Of a stretch of 32,776 nt of DNA, positions 1 through 7,708 are shown piece after piece. How positions within the stretch are numbered: the stretch's first letter is position 1; the number at the start of each line of letters is the position of its first letter. The notes beneath the pieces are model-generated. The model made no database searches. It was not told where the DNA came from and was given only the letters and a program-made list of their open reading frames with translations. A program made the translations under genes and the position numbers. This DNA is from Opitutales bacterium (GTDB lineage: Bacteria; Verrucomicrobiota; Verrucomicrobiia; Opitutales; UBA2995), in assembly GCA_022824405.1 (NCBI GenBank), contig JAJDZZ010000073.1, forward strand, positions 1 to 32,776, written 5' to 3'.

Positions 1-113
1 TTCCTGGCACTTTCAATCCTGACGATTGACACCGTCGAAGGCTTTTTCGAGCGCTTTCTCCGACGAGTTTTTTGGGCCCATTCTCGAAAGCGCTCAAAAG
101 CCGGTAAATTCAT
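1..113 (-). CDS. Possible start of a gene running off the left edge
   Basis: An ATG at 113 on the minus strand opens a frame that stays open to the window edge. It begins MNLPAFERFREWAQKTRRRK and is rich in Arg and Lys. No family is recognised, and there is no convincing Shine-Dalgarno sequence. The forward strand is also open here in one frame, and another forward frame ends at a TAA (137-139) just before a GC hairpin, so the coding strand is uncertain. A 10-bp inverted repeat (arms 49-58 and 86-95, GAGCGCTTTC and its complement) lies inside. Low confidence; it rests only on an open frame with ordinary codon use. Confidence 0.28.
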   Translation of the reverse strand, partial: MNLPAFERFREWAQKTRRRKRSKKPSTVSIVRIESAR

Positions 114-141
114 GGTTGGGAGACCTACAAGATCGCTAAGA

Positions 142-216
142 GGCGCCTATGGGCGCCCCTCCTTCCTTTGTGCCTTTGCGCCATCTCGCCTCGGCGAGAT
201 CCCATCCTTCATCCTT
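142..216. repeat. Intergenic repeat mosaic before tsaB
   Basis: A GC hairpin (GGCGCC-TATG-GGCGCC, 142-157) is followed by two degenerate copies of the 8-base word TTTGTGCC and by a CTCGCC/GGCGAG inverted pair (about 185-200). These words recur in most other gaps of the window. Confidence 0.6.
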
Positions 217-268
217 TCCTTTCCTGCCCTTGACCCCGGCCACTATCGTGGTATCACGAGTGGAAGTC

Positions 269-958
269 ATGCCAAATTGCACACTGGACGCTTTTCCCTT
301 GTTGGTTACCGATGCCAGCTCGGTCGGAGCCCAAGTGGGGATCATGGGCCGGGATGGCTGGATGGCCTTCCACTCGGAAAGGGGCGCAACTTCCAAGACA
401 TTGTTTGCCTCGGTCCAGCGCCTTCTCGCCGAGACGGGACTCCACCTCGGCGATCTGCACGGTTTTATTTTCTGCGAGGGCCCCGGTTCCACCATGGGTA
501 TTCGGATCAACTGCATGGCTTTGAGAACCTGGGTCTGGCTCAATGCGGACCGACCCTCCGTCTACGCCTACAAGAGCCTGGAAGCCATGGCGCTCATTCA
601 GTCGGACCGGATGGGCCATCCCTTCGCCATTTTTTCCGATCTGCGGACCGACCGGTGGAATGCCATACGGGTGGACGCGCCGGGGCAATCCTCTCCCGTG
701 CAAGCGGTAACCTCAAAGGACCTGGAAAATTGGCCGGATACCCGGTATCACCTGCGCCAAAGGGTTTATTCACCCGCACCTCCGCCGGGCAGCCAATTAC
801 TGCCCTACGATATCGAACCCCTGCAAAGCCCCAACCATTTTACCGGGTTGATCAGACGGGTGAGAACCCCCAAACCCTTTCAGACAACGGAAACCACCTT
901 TAAAAAGTGGGTCCCACAACGACATAAAGGCGCCGGGGGCGCGAAGGAAATAGGATGA
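269..958 (+). CDS. tsaB: tRNA threonylcarbamoyladenosine biosynthesis protein TsaB
   Basis: TsaB-like protein of the ASKHA fold. In bacteria TsaB partners TsaD and TsaE to place threonylcarbamoyl on A37 of ANN-reading tRNAs. The ATG at 269 is chosen because it gives the family-type start (FPLLVTDASS...VGIMG) and has GGAAG just upstream; the frame is open further 5' only through repeat-like sequence. The segment EGPGSTMGIRI corresponds to the family GPGSFTGLRI motif. The protein is 229 residues, close to normal. The last residues (HKGAGGAKEIG) are encoded by a GGCGCC-type hairpin repeat, so the natural C-terminus has probably been extended by intergenic repeat. It precedes alanine racemase on the same strand. 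The family call is fairly firm; the start and the tail are less so. Confidence 0.78.
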   Translation: MPNCTLDAFPLLVTDASSVGAQVGIMGRDGWMAFHSERGATSKTLFASVQRLLAETGLHLGDLHGFIFCEGPGSTMGIRINCMALRTWVWLNADRPSVYAYKSLEAMALIQSDRMGHPFAIFSDLRTDRWNAIRVDAPGQSSPVQAVTSKDLENWPDTRYHLRQRVYSPAPPPGSQLLPYDIEPLQSPNHFTGLIRRVRTPKPFQTTETTFKKWVPQRHKGAGGAKEIG

Positions 959-993
959 AGGAAGAAGGATGAATCACGATTAAGAATCTCAGA

Positions 994-2145
994 ATGAACA
1001 TATATTACCAGGAACAAGCCCGGTGTTGGGCGGAAATAGACTTGGCCGCCCTGGAACGCAATCTGTTCAAAATCCGTTCCGCCTTGCCGGCTCACATTCG
1101 TTATGTGGCGGTGGTCAAGGCGGACGCCTACGGACACGGCCTGGCCCAAACCGCGGCCCGGCTCATGCAATCGGGCGCGGATATGTTCGCCGTGGCCAAT
1201 GTCCGTGAGGCCATCGCCATCCGTGAAATGGGTTCCGGTTGGCCCATACTGGTCTTATCGGCCGTACTTCCGCATGAGGACACCTACCTCTTCCAACACA
1301 ATTTGATACCAACCATCTCCACCATGGAGGAAATCAGGCGGCTGGACGGCAAAGCCAGGGCGGAAAAGGCCACCCTGGACGTGCACTTGAAGATCGATAC
1401 CGGAATGGGGCGCCTGGGCGCTTGGCACGAAGAAGCCGAACCGGTCATCGAGGGACTGGGAAAAGCCATTGGATTGAAATTGTCCGGCATCTTCACCCAC
1501 TTCAGTTCGGCGCCGACGGACGGGGATTTCACTTCTCTGCAGCGCAACCGTTTTCTCGCAGTGCTGGAAAAAGTGGCTAAATATCACGAGTTGGAGGCAT
1601 GCCTCATTCACGCCGACAACAGCGCCAGTTTGAGAAGTTTCGACCGATCGAGTCCCTTCAACGCGGTACGGGTGGGCCTACTGCAATTTGGCGCGGCGCC
1701 CTACCCCGATTCGTTGTTTGCCAATGTTTCGACCGAACCGGTCCTCTCCTTCCACAGCCGGGTATCCCTGGTAAAACCGCTTCCCCAAGGCGCCCCCATC
1801 AGCTATGGACGCCTTCTCACCCTGCAACGGCCTTCCCACATCGCCGTATTGGCAGCGGGGTATGCGGATGGGATCCCGATGCAATTTACCAATCGGGGCC
1901 AGGTCCTGATCAAGGGCATTCGCTGCCCTGTCCTGGGCAGGGTCACCATGGATCAATTGATCGTGGACGTAACGGATTTGCCCAGCCTCCCCGAGAGCGG
2001 GGAGGTAGCCACCTTGATCGGAAAAAGAGGGGGAACGGAAATCACCGTGGCCGAATTCAGCAAATGGGCCAAAACCATACCATGGGAGTGCTTTTGCTCG
2101 ATTTCCCAACGGGTGCCCAGGATCTACAAAACCTTCCGGGAGTAA
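994..2145 (+). CDS. alr: Alanine racemase
   Basis: PLP-dependent enzyme that interconverts L- and D-alanine for peptidoglycan synthesis in the cytoplasm. The N-terminal barrel shows the PLP-lysine motif VVKADAYGHG (Lys42). The conserved segments ISYG (residues 269-272, holding the tyrosine expected to act as the second base) and AGYADGIP (around 288-295) follow, then VTMDQLIVDVT in the C-terminal beta domain. Length 383 residues is normal. The start at 994 lacks a clear ribosome binding site, and the spacer after tsaB contains degenerate AGGATGAAGG repeat words. The stop codon is followed at once by a purine-rich 7-base tandem repeat. High confidence. Confidence 0.96.
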   Translation: MNIYYQEQARCWAEIDLAALERNLFKIRSALPAHIRYVAVVKADAYGHGLAQTAARLMQSGADMFAVANVREAIAIREMGSGWPILVLSAVLPHEDTYLFQHNLIPTISTMEEIRRLDGKARAEKATLDVHLKIDTGMGRLGAWHEEAEPVIEGLGKAIGLKLSGIFTHFSSAPTDGDFTSLQRNRFLAVLEKVAKYHELEACLIHADNSASLRSFDRSSPFNAVRVGLLQFGAAPYPDSLFANVSTEPVLSFHSRVSLVKPLPQGAPISYGRLLTLQRPSHIAVLAAGYADGIPMQFTNRGQVLIKGIRCPVLGRVTMDQLIVDVTDLPSLPESGEVATLIGKRGGTEITVAEFSKWAKTIPWECFCSISQRVPRIYKTFRE

Positions 2146-2605
2146 GAGGAGAGAGGAGAGAGGGAAGAGGGAAGAGGGAAGAGGAAAGAGGGAAGAGGAA
2201 AGAGGAAAGAGTTTAGTGGGCGGCTGCGCCGCCAATCGTGATCGTTATCGTGATCCTGATCGATAGGAAAGTGTTGGGAGTTCGGTTATCGGAGGTCAGA
2301 AATTGCCTCTCGCAAAGAGGAAACCACAGAAGGCACAAAAAACACAAAAGAAAGGCGCCGTTGGCGCCAGTTTCAGTGGTCAGATTTGGAAGAGTTCAGT
2401 AATAAGTTGTCGGTTGTCAGTGACAATTTACGATAGCGAAAGGAGGGGGGACATTCCTGTCCCCCATTACCCTAAAATAGGGGGTTGGAAAACCCGCCCT
2501 CCGTTATTTTCCAGCTGAAAATTCAATCCGTACTTATCCGTGCCCATCCGTGTAATATGTGGTCAGTGGTCAGAAATTGCCTCTCGCAAAGATCCCCAAG
2601 ATTTT
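2146..2605. repeat. Intergenic repeat mosaic after alr
   Basis: No gene is seen in this gap. In order: GAGGAAA/GGGAAGA 7-base tandem (2146-2212); GC hairpin GGCGGCTGCGCCGCC (2219-2233); AATCGTGATCG words (2234-2267); CTCTCGCAAAGAGG with ACCACAGAAGGCACAAAA (2304-2352); hairpin GGCGCCGTTGGCGCC (2354-2368); TCAGTGGTCAG/TTGTCAG words (2375-2425); palindrome GGGGGACATTCCTGTCCCCC (2446-2465); GGGTTGGAAAACCCGCCCTC word (2482-2502); ATCCGTACTTATCCGTG words (2525-2563); and a second CTCTCGCAAAG (2581-2591). Each word recurs elsewhere in the window. Confidence 0.85.
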
Positions 2606-2621
2606 TTATAGTAACGCTCTC

Positions 2622-2717
2622 TTTGTGCCTTTGTGCCTTTGTGCCTTTGTGCCTTTGTGCCTTTGTGCCTTTGTGCCTTTGTGCCTTTGTGCCTTTGTGC
2701 CTTTGTGCCTTTGTGCC
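2622..2717. repeat. 8-bp tandem repeat, about 12 copies of TTTGTGCC
   Basis: About twelve essentially perfect head-to-tail copies of TTTGTGCC. Because 8 is not a multiple of 3, the array is open in several frames and yields artefactual LCAFVP or HKGTKAQR peptides, which are not genes. A six-copy array of the same unit lies at 31935-31982 and a two-copy degenerate one near 167-182. Copy number is likely to vary between strains. Confidence 0.95.
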
Positions 2718-2772
2718 TTTCGTTAATAAATCTTGCTAAAGGAGACATCCACCGTAACTTATTGTCAGACTC

Positions 2773-4263
2773 ATGAAAAACCTTGTCATCAGAAACCTAG
2801 AACCGGCCCAGGCTTGGTTGCCGCTGAAAAAATCCGACTGGAATGAGGGCGCGGCCCGACACTTATTGAGGAGAATCGGCTTCAGCGTCCGCCCCGAGGC
2901 ATTGAAAATTGCCATGGAGGAGGGCCTGGGTCCCGCCATACGGCAAGCCTTCGCCGGGGCGAAGGTCATGAAACCCACGGATAGCCTTCAGGAAGTGGCG
3001 GAGGACTACCGCACCATGCGCCAGCGTCAAGAGGGTCTGCCCGAAAAAGAGCGCCGCAAGATCAGGCAGGCCATGAACCGGAAACGCCGGACCACCATGG
3101 AGGAGATCACCATCAATTGGTTGAAGAACGCATCCATGGCGCAAAACTCCGCTTTTGAGAAATGGGGCTTGTTCTGGGAAAACCTATTCGTGGTTACGGC
3201 CCAGAAGGTGAAAAACCCCGCCATGCTCTACCACTACCAGACAACCTTGAGGCGGTATTCCTTCAAGACCCTGGCGGAATTGGCCAAAGCCGTTGGCCGG
3301 AATCCGGCCATGATACATTTCCTGGACCTGCAACAGAACAAAAAGGGAAGTCCCAACGAAAATTACGCCCGGGAGTTGTTTGAGCTCTTTTTGCTCGGGG
3401 AAGGCAATTACACCGAAAAGGACATCAAGGAAGCGGCCCGCGCCTTTACCGGATACCGGCAAGTGAATGGGCAATTCCGCTTCATCCCCAAACAGCATGA
3501 CGACGGCAAGAAAACCGTTTTTGGAAAAACCGGGAATTGGAACGGCGATGACATCGTAGACCTGGCCCTCCAGGAACCCGCCGCCCGCACTTTTATCCCC
3601 AGGGAACTGTGCAAGCACTACCTGAGCGACCAGGTGATTCCGGATAAATACCTCCAACCCCTCGGAGACAAATGGGCCGAGAGAAATTTCGACCTCACTT
3701 GGCTGGCCTCCACCTTCTTTTCTTCCCGCCTGTTTTTTCACCCGCAATTTCGGGGGAACAAGATTAAAAGCCCCTTCGAATTCCTCATCGGGTTGTTGCA
3801 GGATCTCGATCTGGACCTGACTCCCCTGCCCAGGCGGGTTCTCCCGGCCTTGGGTGGAATGGGGCAGAATTATTTGAATCCACCCAACGTGCGCGGCTGG
3901 GTGGGCGGTCAATTGTGGATCAACAGCGCCACTATTATCCAAAGGCGTCTTTTGGTGGAAGGGCTGTTCAACCCGCCCCATCGCAAAAACCTGAACTCCG
4001 ACGAGACGATGGCCCTGGAACAAGCCCGAGAAGCGGGACAAGGCCGTTTTTTCGTCACCCGCCGCCAGGGCGAAATTTGGGCCGGCCTGCCCCCGGAGGA
4101 ACGCCTGGACCACATGGAGAAACAGTGGCTGGCCAATCCCCTGGAAGAGGAGGAACGGAAAAGTTTGATCCGGTTCCTGCTCGATAACCAGTCCACTCCC
4201 CTACCCGCAACCCGTGCAGTGGCCATCACGCTGCTCCAGTCACCCCAATATCAATTAGCCTAA
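2773..4263 (+). CDS. DUF1800 family protein
   Basis: DUF1800 domain protein, 496 residues. Typical family segments are the N-terminal helical AARHLLRRIGFSVRPEAL, the core NYARELFELFLLGEGNYTEKD with AARAFTG (about residues 195-225), RELCKHYLSD (about 275), and NPPNVRGWVGG (about 367). The biochemical function of the family is unknown; it is nearly always encoded beside a DUF1501 protein, as here, with an 11-base gap, so the two are probably cotranscribed. No obvious signal peptide is visible. The start at 2773 lacks a close Shine-Dalgarno; an AAGGAG at 2739-2744 is too far upstream and a stop separates it in frame. Confidence 0.9.
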   Translation: MKNLVIRNLEPAQAWLPLKKSDWNEGAARHLLRRIGFSVRPEALKIAMEEGLGPAIRQAFAGAKVMKPTDSLQEVAEDYRTMRQRQEGLPEKERRKIRQAMNRKRRTTMEEITINWLKNASMAQNSAFEKWGLFWENLFVVTAQKVKNPAMLYHYQTTLRRYSFKTLAELAKAVGRNPAMIHFLDLQQNKKGSPNENYARELFELFLLGEGNYTEKDIKEAARAFTGYRQVNGQFRFIPKQHDDGKKTVFGKTGNWNGDDIVDLALQEPAARTFIPRELCKHYLSDQVIPDKYLQPLGDKWAERNFDLTWLASTFFSSRLFFHPQFRGNKIKSPFEFLIGLLQDLDLDLTPLPRRVLPALGGMGQNYLNPPNVRGWVGGQLWINSATIIQRRLLVEGLFNPPHRKNLNSDETMALEQAREAGQGRFFVTRRQGEIWAGLPPEERLDHMEKQWLANPLEEEERKSLIRFLLDNQSTPLPATRAVAITLLQSPQYQLA

Positions 4264-4274
4264 TTGAAAACGTC

Positions 4275-5513
4275 ATGAAGAATTCGATTTTTAATTTTCC
4301 AGCCACCCGACGGGAATTTATCAGCGCTTCGGCCAAGGGAACCGGGTTGCTGGCTTTCAGCCAATTCGTCCCGGCCTTTTTGCGGGACTCGGTAGCAAAC
4401 CAGGCCCCCCTTCCGGAGAAGGACCGGAGGATTCTGGTTCTGGTTCAGTTAGCCGGGGGCAATGACGGACTGAACACCCTGATTCCCTACGAGGATTCCA
4501 ACTACTACCGGCTCAGGCCTACCCTGGGAATTCGCAAGGAGGATGCTTTGCCGCTGACGGATGACCTCGGGTTGCACCAGAGTTGCCAGGGCATCAAAGA
4601 GTTGTTCGATGAAGGCTTGCTCTCCATCGTGCAAAACGTCGGTTATCCCAACCCCAACCGCAGCCACTTCCGTTCCATGGAAATATGGGAAACCGCGGCG
4701 GAATCGGATGATTACAGCTCTTCGGGATGGTTGGGCCGTTTCCTCGACAACAACTGCAATGGGACACCTGAAATTGGAGAACCGGAAGCGGTATCCTTCG
4801 GCAACGAAATTCCCATTACGGTGCAAGGGAACCAATCCCACAACCTGTTCGCGCTGAATAACCGGTACGGCCGCGCGGCCAAGCGGGCCGATTATGGGCT
4901 TCTCGACAACATGGTGGGGAAAAGCAGCAGCAAGGACAACTCCAACTTCCTGAAGCACACCATGATGGACACCCTCCTCACGGAAAGGCGCATTCAGGCG
5001 TTATTTGCCAAATTCAAGCCCTCCGTGACTTACCCCAACCATCCTCTGGGCATATCCATGAGCAATGTGGCCTCTCTGATCAGCGCCGAACTTCCCACCC
5101 GCGTTTATTTTGTCTCTTTGGGCGGATTCGACACTCACCAGGGTCAGGCAACCCGCCACCAGACCCTGCTCAAAACCTTGGGCGACAGCTTGCAAGCCTT
5201 CCAGAAAGACCTGCGGAGCAAAGGATTGGAAGATCAGGTTCTCACTATGACGTTTTCCGAGTTCGGCCGCAGGGCGAGTGAAAATAAAAGTGGCGGGACC
5301 GACCATGGAACCTCCGCGCCCCTCTTTGTCATGGGCAGCAAATTGGGAGATTCGATAGTGGGCCAGCCTCCCGACCTGAACCTGGGCAAAAATAAGGACC
5401 TGACCTATTCCACCGATTTCCGACAGGTCTACGCCACCGTGCTGGACCATTGGCTGGATTGCGATTCCCGGACCGTCCTGGGGCAGAAATTCCAGCCCCT
5501 TCCGATTATCTAG
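4275..5513 (+). CDS. DUF1501 family secreted protein (Tat signal)
   Basis: DUF1501 protein, 412 residues, related to the sulfatase/alkaline-phosphatase-like fold. The N-terminus has a twin-arginine signal (TRREFISASAKG, Arg12-Arg13, then a hydrophobic stretch), so export by Tat in folded form is expected. Family segments seen are LVQLAGGNDGLNTLIP (about residues 55-70), SLGGFDTHQGQ (about 280) and TFSEFGRRASEN...GTDHGTSAP (about 328-355), which carry the likely metal-binding Asp and His residues. It forms an operon with the preceding DUF1800 gene. Substrate unknown. The family call is firm. Confidence 0.93.
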   Translation: MKNSIFNFPATRREFISASAKGTGLLAFSQFVPAFLRDSVANQAPLPEKDRRILVLVQLAGGNDGLNTLIPYEDSNYYRLRPTLGIRKEDALPLTDDLGLHQSCQGIKELFDEGLLSIVQNVGYPNPNRSHFRSMEIWETAAESDDYSSSGWLGRFLDNNCNGTPEIGEPEAVSFGNEIPITVQGNQSHNLFALNNRYGRAAKRADYGLLDNMVGKSSSKDNSNFLKHTMMDTLLTERRIQALFAKFKPSVTYPNHPLGISMSNVASLISAELPTRVYFVSLGGFDTHQGQATRHQTLLKTLGDSLQAFQKDLRSKGLEDQVLTMTFSEFGRRASENKSGGTDHGTSAPLFVMGSKLGDSIVGQPPDLNLGKNKDLTYSTDFRQVYATVLDHWLDCDSRTVLGQKFQPLPII

Positions 5514-5514
5514 T

Positions 5515-5842
5515 TTTAGTTGTTAGTGAAGAGTGGAGAGTGGAGAGCTTTTTGACCCCCTCAGAATTGACTCCCGCAAAGCTCGCCAAGAAGCGCAAAG
5601 AGGAAACCATATAAGGCGCCGTGGGCGCCAATTAGGAATTAGGAATGAGGAATTAGGAATGAAAAGGCAGGGAGAATTAACCACGGATAGGCACAGTTAA
5701 GTCGGGATTGAATTTTCAACAGGAAATCAAAGGAGGGCGGGTTTTCCAACCCGCCTTATAAATGCAATGGCGAACCCACCTCCCGTCGTGGAAAACAAGA
5801 ATGTATGTACACTTTCCTCTTTCCTCTTTCCTCTTTCCTCTT
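5515..5842. repeat. Intergenic repeat mosaic after the DUF1800/DUF1501 pair
   Basis: Module order: TTAGTTGTTAGTGAAGAGTG words (5515-5547); CTCCCGCAAAGCTCGCCAAG (5571-5602); hairpin GGCGCC-GTG-GGCGCC (5615-5629); AATTAGGAAT repeats (5630-5661); ACCACGGATAGGCACAG (5680-5696); a long word (5704-5791) containing GGGCGGGTTTTCCAACCCGC that matches 15074-15153 in inverted orientation; and TTTCCTC 7-base tandem (5813-5842). A short membrane-protein frame (5841-5933, minus) lies just beyond it. Confidence 0.85.
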
Positions 5843-5933
5843 AAAAAAGGATCACCCCTATGAGACACAGGGCCAACACCAGGGCTAGCACGGAAAGGGC
5901 GCGTCTCTCCTTGGAGGTCAGTCGAAAAGGCAT
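5841..5933 (-). CDS. Putative 30-residue membrane peptide (possible ComEA-like N-terminal remnant)
   Basis: Minus-strand ATG at 5933 preceded by AAGGTGATTCC, a good Shine-Dalgarno with about six bases of spacing. It encodes 30 residues: a basic start (MPFRLTSKERRAL) followed by one hydrophobic helix (VLALVLALCLIGVILF) and a TAA. The pattern 'LTSKERRALxVL + membrane helix' resembles the N-terminus of ComEA-type helix-hairpin-helix proteins, so it could be a truncated remnant cut off by the TTTCCTC tandem repeat that begins at its stop, or a genuine small membrane protein. It is the only stretch of this gap that is not repeat-like. No homology can be tested here. Confidence 0.42.
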   Translation of the reverse strand: MPFRLTSKERRALSVLALVLALCLIGVILF

Positions 5934-5990
5934 GGAATCACCTTGGCGGATTTGGAATTCTCGGCAAGCAGATTGCCACTAAACTCTACA

Positions 5991-6112
5991 CTCTCCGTCT
6001 CCTCTGCGGTTGATTTCGATCACAATCACGATGACGATTTATCTCTGTGCTTTTTTTGGTTATATTTCCTAAATCTCCGCTCTCTCTGTGTTCTCTGAGT
6101 CCTCTGTGGTTG
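5991..6112. repeat. Repeat mosaic overlapping the GH16 start
   Basis: CTCTCCGTCTCCTCTGCGGTT (5991-6011), TTTCGATCACAATCACGATG (6012-6031) and CTCTCTCTGTGTTCTC...CCTCTGTGGTT (6080-6112). The last word lies inside the GH16 reading frame and encodes most of its hydrophobic leader. Confidence 0.8.
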
Positions 6113-7708
6113 TTTATTCTTTGCTGGTCCATTGCAACCCAAGGCCTGAACGGCGTAGAACACCTGAGCCTGGTCTGGGCGGATGAGTTTGAATACACCG
6201 GACTGCCCGACGCCAATAAATGGAGTTACGATGTCGGCGGCCATGGCTGGGGAAATAACGAGTCGCAATACTATACCCAAAACAGACCGGAGAATGCCCG
6301 AGTCGAGGATGGCGTCCTGATTATCGAAGCCCGCCAGGAAGCTTTTCAAAATAGGAGGTACACCTCTGCCAGGGTGATTTCAAAGAACAAGGGAGACTGG
6401 AAATACGGGCGTTTCGAAATTCGAGCCAAATTGCCGCGAGGTCGCGGAACCTGGCCGGCCATCTGGATGTTGCCCACCGATTGGGTCTACGGCGGCTGGC
6501 CTGACAGCGGGGAAATCGACATCATGGAGCACGTGGGCTACAACATGCATCACATTCACGGTTCCATCCACACCGAACGTTTCAATCATATTCAGGGGAC
6601 CCAGATCGGTTCGAGCCTGAGGAGCCGCAACGTGGACACCGAATTCCACGTCTATGCCATGGAGTGGCGGCCGGACCGCATCGATATATTTTTGGACGGA
6701 CAACGCTATTTTACCGTGTCCAACGATGGGAGCGGGTTTGAAGCATGGCCCTTCGATCAACGTTTCCATTTGCTGCTGAATATCGCGGTTGGCGGGAATT
6801 GGGGAGGCGCTCAGGGTATCGACGATTCCATCTTCCCGCAACGCATGGAAATCGATTACGTCAGGGTTTATGCCTTTGAAGATTATGACCATTCGATCAT
6901 CCAGACCGTTCCGGGGCGGGTTGAGGCGGAGGATTTCAGCGATCAGTCCGGCATTCGCCTGGAGGAAACCCGGGATTCCGGGGGTGGCAGCAATGCGGGT
7001 TACCTGGATAAGGGAGATTGGGCCGAATACTCCTTGGATGTTACCATACCAGGCCGTTACGCCTTCGACCTGCGGTATGCCAGCCCGAGAGGAACTTCGG
7101 GGATCGAACTTTCCATCGACTCCGAAACGGTGGCTACCTTCGAGCCCTTTGACGCCACCGGAAATTGGCAGTCGTGGAGAACCCAACGATTGACCGAAAG
7201 GGAACTGCCAGCCGGCAAAATCACCCTCCGCATCAACATCCTGGGGCAACCGGAAAGCGATTTGAACTACAATTGGCTCGACGTATTGCTTTTGCAACCG
7301 CACGCCTTGGCCGAACCCTTTGCCGACCCCGACCGGGACGGCATTCAGAATATTTACGAATACGCCTTCGCCTTGGACCCCTCGAAGAACACCTCCCCGA
7401 AACTGCTGCCCTTTGGTTACACCGTAAAAAAACCGAACGGGACCTATGTCGGGATCACCTATCGTCAACGCATAGGCGGCACCGGTAGAACCGGAATCGA
7501 CTACACCGCCGCAGCGGTAACCTATCGCGTGGAAGATTCCGGCAACTTGGCCGAAGACTCCTGGAAAACGATCGCGACTCTTTTAAACCCCATCGGCGAG
7601 CCCCGAGACAATGGCGACGGCACCGAAACCGTGTCCGTCGAATTCGCCTTCCCCATCAATGTCGGTAGACGGTTTCTCCGCCTAAAGCTGATCACAGAAG
7701 AAAATTAA
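6047..7708 (+). CDS. Secreted GH16 endo-beta-1,3-glucanase (laminarinase) with CBM6
   Basis: Extracellular endo-glucanase, 553 residues as drawn. The GH16 domain (about residues 45-280) starts LVWADEFEYTG and has the catalytic signature GEIDIMEHVG, with nucleophile Glu156 and acid/base Glu161. WAIWML-like and WxYDVGGHGWGNNESQYY segments are typical of laminarinases. A CBM6 domain follows (about 285-420: GRVEAEDFSDQSG...DWAEYSL...YNWLDVLL), then a verrucomicrobial C-terminal region (DPDRDGIQNIYEYAFALDP...FLRLKL). No ATG exists before the domain: the drawn start is GTG at 6047. The leader PLSLCSLSPLWLFILCW is encoded by an interspersed repeat module and functions plausibly as a signal peptide. 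The stop TAA is followed directly by a GC hairpin repeat. The family call is firm; the start is uncertain. Confidence 0.93.
   Translation: MLFLVIFPKSPLSLCSLSPLWLFILCWSIATQGLNGVEHLSLVWADEFEYTGLPDANKWSYDVGGHGWGNNESQYYTQNRPENARVEDGVLIIEARQEAFQNRRYTSARVISKNKGDWKYGRFEIRAKLPRGRGTWPAIWMLPTDWVYGGWPDSGEIDIMEHVGYNMHHIHGSIHTERFNHIQGTQIGSSLRSRNVDTEFHVYAMEWRPDRIDIFLDGQRYFTVSNDGSGFEAWPFDQRFHLLLNIAVGGNWGGAQGIDDSIFPQRMEIDYVRVYAFEDYDHSIIQTVPGRVEAEDFSDQSGIRLEETRDSGGGSNAGYLDKGDWAEYSLDVTIPGRYAFDLRYASPRGTSGIELSIDSETVATFEPFDATGNWQSWRTQRLTERELPAGKITLRINILGQPESDLNYNWLDVLLLQPHALAEPFADPDRDGIQNIYEYAFALDPSKNTSPKLLPFGYTVKKPNGTYVGITYRQRIGGTGRTGIDYTAAAVTYRVEDSGNLAEDSWKTIATLLNPIGEPRDNGDGTETVSVEFAFPINVGRRFLRLKLITEEN

Noticed and set aside
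112-903. Long forward frame parallel to tsaB
   Set aside because: It is a shadow of the tsaB reading frame; its translation is of low complexity, rich in Gly, Arg and Ser, without any family motif.
2563-2748. Open frames rich in LCAFVP or HKGTKAQR over the TTTGTGCC array
   Set aside because: They are by-products of an 8-bp tandem repeat that is open in several frames on both strands; no start context or non-repeat sequence supports a gene.
3184-4113. 309-codon minus-strand frame opposite DUF1800
   Set aside because: Antisense shadow of a well-supported DUF1800 gene; no family features.
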